Assembly: GCA_048498315.1 (NCBI GenBank)
Contig: JBEHYF010000015.1
Coordinates: forward strand, 1-55,440
Reading direction: 5' to 3'
From: Actinoallomurus sp048498315
Lineage (GTDB): Bacteria; Actinomycetota; Actinomycetes; Streptosporangiales; Streptosporangiaceae
DNA: 55,440 nt
This document shows, piece after piece, positions 16,956 to 25,508 of this stretch. The notes below the pieces were generated by a model that saw nothing but the letters and a program-made list of their open reading frames with translations, made no database searches and was not told the origin of the DNA. Position 1 is the stretch's first letter. Each line of letters starts with the position of its first letter. Both the position numbers and the translations under genes were made by a program.

Positions 16956-19844
16956 GTGGCAGCTTTGAGCGGGGGACTCCAGGGGCCGTGGTACCGCATT
17001 CAGGCGATCCCCGCGCCTGCGCACGCGCCATCGGCCGAGTGGGACTACGTCACCGTGCTGCCCGCCGTGCTGTCCGCAGCGCAGAGCCGGCGGCCGTTCG
17101 TCGTCGGCTGGCTGTCCCGAGGTGGCGGCGCGCCGCTCGAACTCATCACCAACGCCGGGCCGCTGCACCTCGCGCACGAGCGGCGGCAGGGCCTGCTGTT
17201 CCCGAACGGTGCCCGTGGCGTGCCCATCGGCGACGACTGGCTGGACGACGCGGCCGAGATGACCTGGACGCGCTGCCCGGCCCGGCCGGCGCCGCCGCTG
17301 GCCTCCAGGGAGCGGCACGCAGGCCCGACGCTGTTCGAGTCGACACTCGTGACGCTGATGAGCCGCCCCTTCGGCTGGCTCGTCATCGCCGAGCAGTGCG
17401 GCGAGCACGTGCTGCGCGGCGAGTTCACCGACCTGCGGTATGAGCTGCAGGTGCGCCGGCGCGGCGACGACGAGCTCGCCGTCGAGCGCCTTGAACGCCG
17501 CCGCGCCGAGCTCGATGCCTTCCAGGAGGCCGGGCTGTGGAGCGTGCGGGTGCTGGCCGGGGCCGAGTCGGCGCGGGCCCTCGACCAGATCGCGCCGGTG
17601 CTGGTGGGCTCGGTGGAGCTGAGCCACCACCCGTACCGGCTGCGCTCCGGCGAGCGCGCCGTGCGGTTCCACGAGGCGCTGCACGTCGACACGCAGGATG
17701 GCGACCTGAGGTCGCCGTTCATCGCGACGGCGGGCGCGCTGGCCGCGCTGGCCGGGCTGCCGCGCCGCGAGGTGCCGGGCCTGCGGGTGCTCGACTCCGG
17801 GTATTTCGACGTCACGTCGGAGGTGGGCGGTGCGCCCGGAGACGCCGAACCCGGCGCCGGGGTGGCGCTCGGCGCCGTCCTCGACGGGCAGGACCGCCAG
17901 GTCGGCACGTTCACGGTGCCGCTGCAGACGATCAACCGCCACGTCTTCGTCACCGGCGCGACCGGCTCGGGCAAGTCGCAGACCGTGCGCCACCTGCTCG
18001 AACAGCTCACCGCGAGCGGCATCCCGTGGCTGGCGATCGAGCCGGCCAAGTCCGAGTACGCCGCGATGGCGGGCCGCCTCGACGCGCCGGTCACCGTCAT
18101 CAACCCCTCCGACCCGGCTGCGGTGCCGCTGTCGGTCAACCCGCTCGCGCCCGAGCCCGGCTACCCGGTGCAGGCGCACATCGACATGGTCCGCGCGCTG
18201 TTCCAGGCCGCGTTCGACGCCGAGGAGCCGTTCCCGCAGATCATGTCGCAGGCGCTGCAGCGGGTGTACGAGGCCAACGGCTGGGACGTCGTCACCGGCC
18301 GCGGCCGTCCCGGCTCGCCGATCGAGCCGGCCGTCCCCACCCTGGAGCAGCTCCAGCATGCCGCGCTGCAGGTGATCGGCGACGTCGGGTACGGCAAGGA
18401 GCTGATGGCCGACGTCAAGGGCTTCGTCGACGTGCGGCTCCGGTCGCTGCGCATCGGATCCGCGGGGCGCTTCTTCCAGGGCGGTCATCCCGCCGACATC
18501 GAGGGGCTGCTGAACCGCAACATCGTGCTCGCGATCGAGGACGTCGCCAACGACGAGGACAAGGCGTTCCTCATGGGCACGCTGATCATCCGCATCGTCG
18601 AGCACCTGCGGCTGCGCGCGCGGCGTGGGCAGACGCCGCGCGGGCTCGGGCACGTCATCGTCATCGAGGAGGCGCACCGGCTGCTGCGCGACCGCGGCGA
18701 GGACCGCGCCGGCGCGCACGCGGTCGAGCTGTTCGCCGGCATGCTGGCCGAGATCCGCGCGTATGGCGAGGGCATCGTCGTGGCCGAGCAGATCCCCACC
18801 AAGCTCGTGCCGGACGTCGTGAAGAACACCGCGCTGAAGGTCGTGCACCGGCTGCCCGCGCACGACGACCGGCGGCTCGTGGGCGCCGCGATGAACCTCG
18901 ACGACGACCAGTCCCGGCAGGTGGTGTCGCTGCCGCCGGGCGTCGCCGCGGTGTTCGCGGACGGCATGGACCGCCCGCTGCGCATCCAGGTGCCGCTCGG
19001 CGAGGACCGCGAACACGCCCTGCCCGGCCCGGTGCCGCCCATCGCCGGCCGCCGCTCGGCCGCGTGCGGGTGCGAGTGCCGCGAGGGCCGGGCGTGCTCG
19101 CTGTACGAACTGCGCGAGGCCGATCTGCTCGCCTCGGCGGCCGAGTGGGCGTGGCTGCGGGTGTGGGCGGACACGCTCGTGCTGGCGCACCTGACCGACC
19201 GGCCGATGCCGGCCGTGCCGGCCGGCCTGCGCCGCGCCTGGGCCGCGCAGGCGGCCCGGCTACGCGAGTGCATGCTCGCCACCGTTCTCGACCGCGCCGT
19301 CGGCCGCCGCTCGGTCGCGCTGCGCACCGCGTACGCGCCGGAGAAGCTGACCAAGGCGGTCGCCGGCGTGGCCGAGCGGCTGCTCGGCGGCACCACCGGC
19401 CTGGCCGGAACCCGGCCTGGCCCCGACTGGGTGATCCCGCAGGTGCGCTGGCTGCACGAGATGGACCGGCTGTTCCCGTACGGGGAGCCGGTCCCGGACA
19501 AGCGCGCACCGGCGCCGCCGCTCGACTACGACCTGCCCGACCTGCGCGAGCCGCCGGAGCCGCTGCTCGGCCACCGGGTGCGGGCGCTGAGGCGGCACGG
19601 CCTGTCGATGGTGCTGGAGGCCAACCGCACGATCGCCCGCACGGCGATCCTCGGGGTGGACGAGCACGCCGAGTTCGACCGGGACCTGCCCGTCGTGGCG
19701 ATCGCGGTGGAGGTGGCCGACCGGGTCGGACACGTGGCCGAGGCGATGCGGGTGTCGTCGTGGCTGGAGCCGGTGCTGCAGTGGCCCGACCGCCTCATCG
19801 CCGGCTTCGCCGACCCCGCCGGCGCCCCGCCGTTCGCCGAGTGA
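16956..19844 (+). CDS. HerA/VirB4-type ATPase next to the T7SS locus
   Basis: At 962 residues, an N-terminal ~300-residue region of mixed structure leads into a HerA/DUF87-type motor. It has Walker A G334-ATGS-G339-K340-S341 (VTGATGSGKSQTVRHLLEQL), then WLAIEPAKSEY, Walker B HVIVIEEAH (566-574) and the sensor-like IVVAEQIPTKLVPDVVKNT. A four-cysteine cluster C-x-C-x-C-x5-C lies near 703-715, before a helical C-terminus. HerA-type ATPases translocate DNA or proteins; here the target is unknown. The start is uncertain: GTG 16956 has only a weak site, and an in-frame ATG at 16905 is possible. It is soluble as read, unlike EccC. Confidence 0.8.
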   Translation: MAALSGGLQGPWYRIQAIPAPAHAPSAEWDYVTVLPAVLSAAQSRRPFVVGWLSRGGGAPLELITNAGPLHLAHERRQGLLFPNGARGVPIGDDWLDDAAEMTWTRCPARPAPPLASRERHAGPTLFESTLVTLMSRPFGWLVIAEQCGEHVLRGEFTDLRYELQVRRRGDDELAVERLERRRAELDAFQEAGLWSVRVLAGAESARALDQIAPVLVGSVELSHHPYRLRSGERAVRFHEALHVDTQDGDLRSPFIATAGALAALAGLPRREVPGLRVLDSGYFDVTSEVGGAPGDAEPGAGVALGAVLDGQDRQVGTFTVPLQTINRHVFVTGATGSGKSQTVRHLLEQLTASGIPWLAIEPAKSEYAAMAGRLDAPVTVINPSDPAAVPLSVNPLAPEPGYPVQAHIDMVRALFQAAFDAEEPFPQIMSQALQRVYEANGWDVVTGRGRPGSPIEPAVPTLEQLQHAALQVIGDVGYGKELMADVKGFVDVRLRSLRIGSAGRFFQGGHPADIEGLLNRNIVLAIEDVANDEDKAFLMGTLIIRIVEHLRLRARRGQTPRGLGHVIVIEEAHRLLRDRGEDRAGAHAVELFAGMLAEIRAYGEGIVVAEQIPTKLVPDVVKNTALKVVHRLPAHDDRRLVGAAMNLDDDQSRQVVSLPPGVAAVFADGMDRPLRIQVPLGEDREHALPGPVPPIAGRRSAACGCECREGRACSLYELREADLLASAAEWAWLRVWADTLVLAHLTDRPMPAVPAGLRRAWAAQAARLRECMLATVLDRAVGRRSVALRTAYAPEKLTKAVAGVAERLLGGTTGLAGTRPGPDWVIPQVRWLHEMDRLFPYGEPVPDKRAPAPPLDYDLPDLREPPEPLLGHRVRALRRHGLSMVLEANRTIARTAILGVDEHAEFDRDLPVVAIAVEVADRVGHVAEAMRVSSWLEPVLQWPDRLIAGFADPAGAPPFAE

Positions 19845-19850
19845 CCGGCC

Positions 19851-21632
19851 TCAGAGCTGGTTCCACTTGTAGACCGGCAGGCTCTGCTGCTTCGCGATCG
19901 GGGTCCACAGGGTGACGACGCGGCGCTTGGCGGAACGCGCCTCGCCGTTGGCGGTGAGCGCCGCGGCGTAATCGGGCGTGCGGGGCGCGTTCTTCTTCCC
20001 GCAGTTCTTCGCCTTCACCTCCTGCGCCCACGCGAGGTAGGCCCGGTCGGCGGCCAGCGCGTTCGTGTACGCGTCGACCATCGCCTGCCGCAGTGCGGTG
20101 CCCTGCGGGAGCCGGTCCACCTGCACCTGGCGGGCGCGGGCCAGCTCACGCCCGCGGTCCTGCACGACCTGCTGGAACACGGGCACGTCCGCGGACAGGT
20201 CGTCGCACGTCGACATGGGGACGGCCAGCTTGTCGTGCGAGTCGGTGCCGGACTGCAGGATAGCGTTGACGGCGATGGCCTGAATGGCCGGATCCGACGG
20301 TGTGGAGTTCGGCGCCGGAGTGCCGGACGATCCGGACGTCTGCGATGACCGGGGCTTGGAATCGTGCAGCACGCCGTACAGCACGACGCCGCCGACCAGG
20401 GCGGCCACGGTGATCCCGGCCGCGATGGGCGTGCGCAGCGACCTGTCCGAGCGCCGGGTGCCGTCGCCCGTCGAGGGTTTGATGCCCGGGTACCGCATCC
20501 CCCCTTCGTCTTCGTCCTCGTCGAGCGGGTGGCGCGGGCCGAGGTCATCGTCCAGGGGGTAGCGCGATCCCGGCTCGTCGGCGAGCGGGCGTTCGCCGGC
20601 GGTGCCGCCGAGGGGGTAGCGCATGCCGTCGTCGTCATCGAAGGCGGTGCTCTCGGCGGGCGTCGGCGCCCCGAAACGCTCCGTCAGCGGCGCGCCGTCG
20701 CCGGACGGCGGAACGTACCGGGTCTCGCCCGTGTCCGGCGACGCGCCGGCGTCGCGTGCGCCGAACGTGGGCGGGGCGTACGGGCCGGAGTCGTCGCGGG
20801 CGCCATAGGCGGCCGCAGGGTCGCCGAGGGCGCCGAACGGATGGGTGGACGGGTCGCGGGCACCGGAGGCGGGTCCGGCGTCGTAGGGCGGGCCGGCCTC
20901 GCCGGCCCTGTACGCAGGCTCCGCTCGCTCGGGTCGGCCGAGGGTCGGCCCGATGTCGTGGCGGGTGCCGGCGAACGGCGGCCTCTCCTGCTCGCCGACC
21001 CCGAACGCGGGGCCCACATCGTCGAGGACGTTGAACGGATGGGTGGACGCGTCGCCGGAGCCGGCCACCGGAGGCCCGTCGCCGGTGTCGTAGGGCGGTG
21101 CCGCGCCATCGCGGGCGTTCATGGCCGGGCCGACGTCGAGGCGGGTGCTGAACGTCGCACCGTCACCGTCGCCGTACGCCGGGCCGGCCGGGCCGGTGCC
21201 GGGCGGCCGGTGGGCGTCGAGTCGGGGATCCGGCGCGACGGCCGACGCTCGGGGGGCGGCCCCGGACGGGAGCCCCTCGTCCTGCATCGAGGTGTCCCGC
21301 GGGATCCCGGCGTCCCACGGCGTCATCTCAGCGGGCGAGACGGGCATGTTCGCCCGATCCCACGGGGCTGGGTCACCCGGCGAGAGGTGGCCGGACTCCT
21401 GCGGAGCCGGTTCGTCGGGCGTGACGGGGATGCCGCCGGTGTTCCACGGCGTCGCCAGCCAGTCCACCGGATCGCGCGGCGTGTGCCGGCCGTCTCGCGG
21501 CTCGTGCGGGTCAGAGGTCCCCGCGTTCCCGCCGTCCAACGGGTGCTGCGCCGCCTGGGGCAGGGGCATGTCGCAATGGACGCACCGGGACCGCTCCATG
21601 GGGGTCTGGCCCTCGCATGCCGGACACTTCAT
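19851..21632 (-). CDS. Zinc-ribbon membrane protein with long disordered region and extracellular domain
   Basis: This 593-residue protein has an N-terminal zinc ribbon (CPACEG, then CVHCDMP), about 330 residues of Pro/Gly/Asp-rich low-complexity sequence with repeated Y-x-x-G-D units (MRYPLGG, SRYPLDDD, PRHPLDED, MRYPGIK), and one membrane helix near 404-424 (IAAGITVAALVGGVVLYGVL). A ~150-residue extracytoplasmic helical domain follows, ending PVYKWNQL. The zinc ribbon-linker-helix-outer domain plan is common for actinomycete sensor-like or envelope proteins of unknown function. It converges on the HerA gene with only 6 bp between stops and probably marks the edge of the T7SS locus. Confidence 0.65.
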   Translation of the reverse strand: MKCPACEGQTPMERSRCVHCDMPLPQAAQHPLDGGNAGTSDPHEPRDGRHTPRDPVDWLATPWNTGGIPVTPDEPAPQESGHLSPGDPAPWDRANMPVSPAEMTPWDAGIPRDTSMQDEGLPSGAAPRASAVAPDPRLDAHRPPGTGPAGPAYGDGDGATFSTRLDVGPAMNARDGAAPPYDTGDGPPVAGSGDASTHPFNVLDDVGPAFGVGEQERPPFAGTRHDIGPTLGRPERAEPAYRAGEAGPPYDAGPASGARDPSTHPFGALGDPAAAYGARDDSGPYAPPTFGARDAGASPDTGETRYVPPSGDGAPLTERFGAPTPAESTAFDDDDGMRYPLGGTAGERPLADEPGSRYPLDDDLGPRHPLDEDEDEGGMRYPGIKPSTGDGTRRSDRSLRTPIAAGITVAALVGGVVLYGVLHDSKPRSSQTSGSSGTPAPNSTPSDPAIQAIAVNAILQSGTDSHDKLAVPMSTCDDLSADVPVFQQVVQDRGRELARARQVQVDRLPQGTALRQAMVDAYTNALAADRAYLAWAQEVKAKNCGKKNAPRTPDYAAALTANGEARSAKRRVVTLWTPIAKQQSLPVYKWNQL

Positions 21633-21770
21633 GCGTTGCCCCTGTCGATACCGCGTCTATCCGCAGTACGACGATAATGCCCGCAGCCGATCGGCGACCG
21701 ACAGGCAGCGAACATCCGCCTTCGGGCGCTCGGCGGTGGTTCCGTCACCGGTCGCCGGGACACTACGCCC

Positions 21771-22520
21771 ATGCGGACACCGGTATCCATCACGACTGCG
21801 ATCGCGCTGGTCGCGGCGACCGGATGCGCTCGCCCCGAGGCGGGCCCCGCCGCCCGATCCGTGTGCGAACCCGGCGGCGCCGGCGTGGGTCGTGCGATTC
21901 CCGCCGACACCGGCCGCGCGATGCCGGGCGGTGCGGACAGCACGCTGCCCGCGGGCGGGGGCCGTGCGACGCCCGCTGACGCGAGCGGCGCGGCGTCGAT
22001 GGCTGCGAGCGGTGGTGCGCCGAGCGGTGCGGACGGTGAGGTGCCGGACGGTTCCGGCGATGGGATGCCGGCCGACGGGACGTCGTGTGGCGCCTCAGCG
22101 CCGTCGCCCGTTCCACGCGGGGTGCCGTCCGCCCGCGTGGTGCGCGTCGTCGACGGCGACACCCTCGTGCTCGCGCTCGGCGGGCGCCCGGTGCGGGTCA
22201 GGCTGATCGGCCTGGACGCGCCGGAGACGTGGGTACGGCACGACTGCTTCGGCGTTCAGGCGTCCCGCGCGCTGCGCCGGCTGGCCCCGCCGGGCGCCGT
22301 CGTGCGGGTCGTGGGCGACCGCCGGCCGTACGACCGCTACGGCCGCCGCCTGCTCTACGTCTGGACGGCGCGGGGCCGTTTCGTCGAGGAGGAGCTGGTC
22401 CGCGGCGGGTTCGCCCGCGCGTTGCCGATCCCGCCGAACACCCGGCACGCCGCGCTGCTGCGCGCCGCCGAACTCGCGGCCCGCCGCACCGGCGCGGGCC
22501 TGTGGAGGGCCTGCGCCTGA
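21771..22520 (+). CDS. Thermonuclease (SNase) family lipoprotein
   Basis: This 249-residue protein has a signal peptide with lipobox AATGC (Cys at about 19), a long Ala/Gly/Asp-rich linker, then an SNase domain at about 118-249: RVVDGDTLVLALGG, the conserved Arg-Asp pair context VRLIGLDAPET, and DRYGRRLLYVW. SNase-type enzymes cut DNA or RNA with calcium. Anchoring outside the membrane suggests degradation of extracellular nucleic acid. No clear ribosome site precedes the ATG, so a leaderless message is possible. It diverges from the zinc-ribbon gene across 138 bp. Confidence 0.82.
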   Translation: MRTPVSITTAIALVAATGCARPEAGPAARSVCEPGGAGVGRAIPADTGRAMPGGADSTLPAGGGRATPADASGAASMAASGGAPSGADGEVPDGSGDGMPADGTSCGASAPSPVPRGVPSARVVRVVDGDTLVLALGGRPVRVRLIGLDAPETWVRHDCFGVQASRALRRLAPPGAVVRVVGDRRPYDRYGRRLLYVWTARGRFVEEELVRGGFARALPIPPNTRHAALLRAAELAARRTGAGLWRACA

Positions 22521-22720
22521 GCCCGGACGATGTCGCCGTTGTGCACAGGTTGTGGAAAGGTGGCCGAGGTCTGGTCCGGGCCGTCGGCCTACGGGAGCAT
22601 GAACGCCGATTCGGTCCGGGCGTACCGCCTGCTCAAAGCCTCGCTGCCGGTTCGGCCGCCGCGGCATGCCGCGTACGCCTGCCCTGGCCGTCGAGGAGCC
22701 GGTGTGCGCCGGTGCCGCGT

Positions 22721-23086
22721 TCAGTAGACCAGTGCCTGCGCGCCGTCGGCGGTGATCTCCTCGACGAACGACGGCGCGCCGGCGATGCGCACCCCCGGCA
22801 GCACGTCGTCCGCGGTGATGCCCCGCCGCGCCGCACACTGCGTGCAGACGGTGACCCGGCCTGCCGCCAGCACGACGCCGAGCAGGTCGTCCAGCGGGGT
22901 GGCGTGCGGCAGCTCGAACGCATCCTTCGCGCGGCCGGGGATCGCGAACCAGGAGGACTCGCCGGTCAGCCAGAGGGACACCTCGATGCCGCTGGCGATC
23001 GCGGCCGCGGCGACGGTGAACGCCTGGTTGCAGCGCTCCGGCTCCTCGGCTCCCGCCGTCACCTTGATGACGAGTGATCGTGCCAT
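22721..23086 (-). CDS. DsrE-family protein
   Basis: This 121-residue single-domain DsrE/DsrF-like protein has an alternating beta-alpha pattern (SLVIKVTAGAEEPERCNQAF, GIEVSLWLTGESSWF) and two cysteines in TVCTQCAARRGI. DsrE-family proteins take part in sulfur relay or have unknown roles. The gene lies 13 bp downstream of the GIDE-domain gene in the same direction, so the two are probably cotranscribed. Confidence 0.8.
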   Translation of the reverse strand: MARSLVIKVTAGAEEPERCNQAFTVAAAAIASGIEVSLWLTGESSWFAIPGRAKDAFELPHATPLDDLLGVVLAAGRVTVCTQCAARRGITADDVLPGVRIAGAPSFVEEITADGAQALVY

Positions 23087-23099
23087 GACCGCAGACTAG

Positions 23100-23774
23100 T
23101 CACTGGTCCCCCGTGCCGTCGGCGGCGGCCCTCGTGACGATCAAGGGCAGCAGGCCGCTCTTGCCGAGCACGAGATCGCCCAGCTCGGTGCGTACCGGCC
23201 CCACGACGCGCAGTGGATCGCCGGCCGCGACGATCCGTTCCTCGACGGCGAAGCCGAGCGTGCGGTCGCGGTGGCGGGGACGCGGCGGCGTACCGAAGAT
23301 CTCCGCCAGCCGCGCGTAGAGCGGGCCGTTCGGCGAGTCCTCGAACGCGGAGAACACGGCCTCGCCCACGTCGAGCTGGGCGCGGTAGGTGTCGACGCGG
23401 ACGGAGACGGTGTCGCCGGTCACGTACAGCGGCCCGCTGGTCCGCCAGGCCGCGACGCTGTGCCGCACGACCCGGATCGGGCCCAGCGGGCCGGGCCGCC
23501 ACGCCTCGTAGCGCTCGCGCACCGTCACGGCGTACCAGACGCAGGACCGCCCCGACAGCGGCGCGGTGACCGCGCCGACGGGCCCTTCGACGGCACGGCC
23601 GGAGATCTCGCGCAGCGCCGAGCCGGAGACCCCGCGCGGTGCCGCGCCGCCGCTGTCCGCGAGCGGCTCGGCGCGGTCGAGCGCGCGCCGGCGCCGGGCG
23701 TTGCCGACCGATCGGGCCACCGCCTCCGCGCCCGCCTCGACTCCCGCGGAGATCAGTGCCATCAGCGCGTACAA
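23100..23774 (-). CDS. GIDE-domain membrane-associated protein
   Basis: This 224-residue protein has an N-terminal short hydrophobic segment (MYALMALISAGVEAGAEAV), then a domain like bacterial GIDE (related to the non-RING part of eukaryotic MULAN): SGRSCVWYAVTVRERYEAW, followed by strands such as VTGDTVSVRVDTYRAQLDV and ERIVAAGDPLRVVG. No RING is present, so ubiquitin ligase names given to such proteins are misleading. The TTG start follows GAGGAGG with 5-6 nt spacing. It is first gene of a two-gene operon with DsrE. Confidence 0.72.
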   Translation of the reverse strand: MYALMALISAGVEAGAEAVARSVGNARRRRALDRAEPLADSGGAAPRGVSGSALREISGRAVEGPVGAVTAPLSGRSCVWYAVTVRERYEAWRPGPLGPIRVVRHSVAAWRTSGPLYVTGDTVSVRVDTYRAQLDVGEAVFSAFEDSPNGPLYARLAEIFGTPPRPRHRDRTLGFAVEERIVAAGDPLRVVGPVRTELGDLVLGKSGLLPLIVTRAAADGTGDQ

Positions 23775-24039
23775 CCGTGCCTCCTCTGCCGTTGAAGATG
23801 AGACGCGCCGCTGCGCCGGACGGTTCGGCTCGCCGCTCGGCCGGATGGCCGCCCGCCTTCCCGCCCGCCCGGCCTACCGTCCGGCCGGCGTCCGCCGGGC
23901 CGCTAGGTCGTTCGCCTTCCGGCTGCCCGCGTGATCACCCCGGGCCGAGGGGCCGGCGTTCAGGAGCGCACGGAGCCGCGGGACGCCGGAGCGGGCCGTC
24001 GTGCCCGGCGTGGCGCGGCGCCGACTACGCTGGCCGGAC

Positions 24040-24525
24040 ATGGAACCCGAGCTGCATCCCGACCTCGAGCCGCTGAAGTTCCTCCTCGGAGACTGGGAGG
24101 GCGCGGGCGTCGGCGGCTACCCCACGATCGACAGCTTCCGCTTCGGGCAGGAGGTGTCGTTCCGGCACACCGGCAAGCCGTTCCTGATCTACACGAGCCA
24201 CACCTGGGGGCTGGACGAGAACGGCAGCCTGACCGGGCCGCTGGCGACGGAGAGCGGGTACTGGCGCGCGCAGCCGGGCGGCAAGGTCGAGCTGGTGCTG
24301 GCCCACCCGACGGGCATCGCCGAGATTTACGTGGGGCAGGCGGCCTTCAACCGCGTCGAGCTGGTCACCGACGTGGTGGCTCGCACCGAGACCGCCAAGG
24401 AGTACACGGCGGGCAAGCGGCTGTACGGGCTGATCGGCGAGGACCTGGGCTACGCCTTCGACATGGCCGCCATGGGACAGGGCCTCCAGTCGCACGTGTC
24501 GGCGCAGCTCAAGCGAGTGTCCTGA
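24040..24525 (+). CDS. Nitrobindin-family heme protein (peroxynitrite isomerase type)
   Basis: This 161-residue beta-barrel of the THAP4/nitrobindin family has the N-terminal signature LLGDWEGAGVGGYPTI (GxWxGxG), then repeated strands with LVLAHPTGIAEIYVG and a C-terminal segment LQSHVSAQLKRV containing a candidate heme-ligand His. Family members bind ferric heme and isomerise peroxynitrite to nitrate. I start at the ATG at 24040, where the family begins. The neighbour Fur-family and YgfZ genes form a group often seen together in actinomycetes. Confidence 0.88.
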   Translation: MEPELHPDLEPLKFLLGDWEGAGVGGYPTIDSFRFGQEVSFRHTGKPFLIYTSHTWGLDENGSLTGPLATESGYWRAQPGGKVELVLAHPTGIAEIYVGQAAFNRVELVTDVVARTETAKEYTAGKRLYGLIGEDLGYAFDMAAMGQGLQSHVSAQLKRVS

Positions 24526-25060
24526 CCGCTCGGCGGGTGGAGAGACCGGAGCGCGACGCCCCCGGGACCGGCTTCGGCCGTCCCGCCACCCGGACCTTCT
24601 GGTATGGCACCCGTCGGCGGCAGCGCTCGACGAGGGTCCTTTTCCGTGAAGCGCGGGCCGCCCGGTGTCCGGATAGCGCGCGGAATATGCCCGGAAAACG
24701 ACCGCATGGAGACGGGAAAAACGGCGGCTCGGAGAAGGCTCGGAGAAAAGGACGACCCCCGGGCTGCTCCTGCCAGAGACAGGGGCCGACAGGACTGGGT
24801 CGACCGGCCACGGGGGTCGGGTGTCTGCCTGGTATTCGCCGGCCACGTCCTCGGCCGGTGCCTCACCCGCGTAGGGGCGGGGCTGAGGCGGGACGGCGGC
24901 TAGCGGACAGCCACCTCGCGAGTCCTCGTACTATGCATACTTTCGGACCACCTCCTTTCCCGCTTAGCCGCACGGTAGGTCAGCCGGAGCGACGAAGGCA
25001 AGTCGAATTTCCACCGTTCCGCTCTCGGCGGAGGTCGCGTGACACGGGCGCGGTGCGGGA
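24526..25060. other. Intergenic region without a convincing gene
   Basis: Between nitrobindin and the Fur-family gene there are 556 bp without a credible long reading frame. It holds G/C-rich inverted segments around 24745-24870, a TATGCATA palindrome at 24932-24939, and on the minus strand a 12-codon open frame with a strong AGGAGG site (24900-24938). No riboswitch or known RNA was recognised. Confidence 0.4.
24900..24938 (-). CDS. Possible 12-codon leader-type small ORF
   Basis: The ATG at 24938 reads MHSTRTREVAVR then TAG. An AAAGGAGGTGG run lies about 9-12 nt upstream, much stronger than at most genes here. No minus-strand gene follows for it to lead, which argues against a leader role; the next plus-strand genes point the other way. 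It is too short to judge by composition. Confidence 0.2.
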   Translation of the reverse strand: MHSTRTREVAVR

Positions 25061-25068
25061 ACGTTGCA

Positions 25069-25082
25069 TAAACTCGGCCTCG
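25069..25082 (+). promoter_or_regulatory. -10 element giving a likely leaderless Fur-family mRNA
   Basis: TAAACT (25069-25074) fits the actinobacterial TAnnnT -10 box and ends 7 nt before the GTG at 25082, so transcription would begin at or next to the start codon. No ribosome site precedes the GTG, which agrees. No good -35 box is seen. Confidence 0.5.
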
Positions 25083-25498
25083 TGACGGGGCCGTGGCATG
25101 AGGAGCTGAGGGCGCGGGGCTACCGCGTCACCCCTCAGCGCCAGCTCGTGCTCGAGGCGGTCACCGCGCTGCGGCACGCGACGCCGGAGGAGATCTGCAC
25201 GGAGGTGCGGCGCACCGCGCGCGGCGTCAACATCTCCACGATCTACCGCACGCTGGAGCTGCTCGAACAGCTCGGTCTGGTCAAGCACACTCACCTCGGG
25301 CACAAGCCACCGACGTACCACCTTGCCACCGAGGCCGACCACGTCCACCTGGTGTGCCGCGAGTGCGGTGAGGTGTACGACGTCACGCCGACGGTCGCCA
25401 AGGGGCTGGTCGACACGCTCCGCGACGGCTACGGCTTCGAGACCGACGTGCAGCACCTCACCGTCTACGGCCGCTGCGGGCGCCACCGGCAGACGTAG
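25082..25498 (+). CDS. Fur-family metalloregulator
   Basis: This 138-residue protein has an N-terminal winged helix (RARGYRVTPQRQLVLEAV, then VNISTIYRTLELLEQLGLV) and a C-terminal metal-binding dimer domain with HVHLVCRECGEVYDV. The structural zinc site is partly altered: the first CxxC is present, while the second is C-x-x-H (GRCGRH). The metal sensed (Fe, Zn, Mn or peroxide sensing) cannot be told from sequence. Because of the adjacent -10 box I take the GTG at 25082; TTG at 25064 would add six residues. It is followed 10 bp later by ygfZ. Confidence 0.88.
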   Translation: MTGPWHEELRARGYRVTPQRQLVLEAVTALRHATPEEICTEVRRTARGVNISTIYRTLELLEQLGLVKHTHLGHKPPTYHLATEADHVHLVCRECGEVYDVTPTVAKGLVDTLRDGYGFETDVQHLTVYGRCGRHRQT

Positions 25499-25508
25499 GC
25501 TGACGGGT

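Noticed and set aside
16989..16997. TGGTACCGC resembling the T-box antiterminator core
   Set aside because: It lies inside the HerA coding sequence (codes PWYRIQ), with no specifier stem or downstream synthetase gene.
16290..19190. 966-codon minus-strand open frame opposite the HerA ATPase
   Set aside because: Composition is shadow-like; the plus-strand frame has clear Walker motifs and family similarity.
24604..24903. 99-codon plus-strand frame before the Fur-family gene
   Set aside because: No ribosome site, Arg/Gly-rich and no motif; treated as intergenic.
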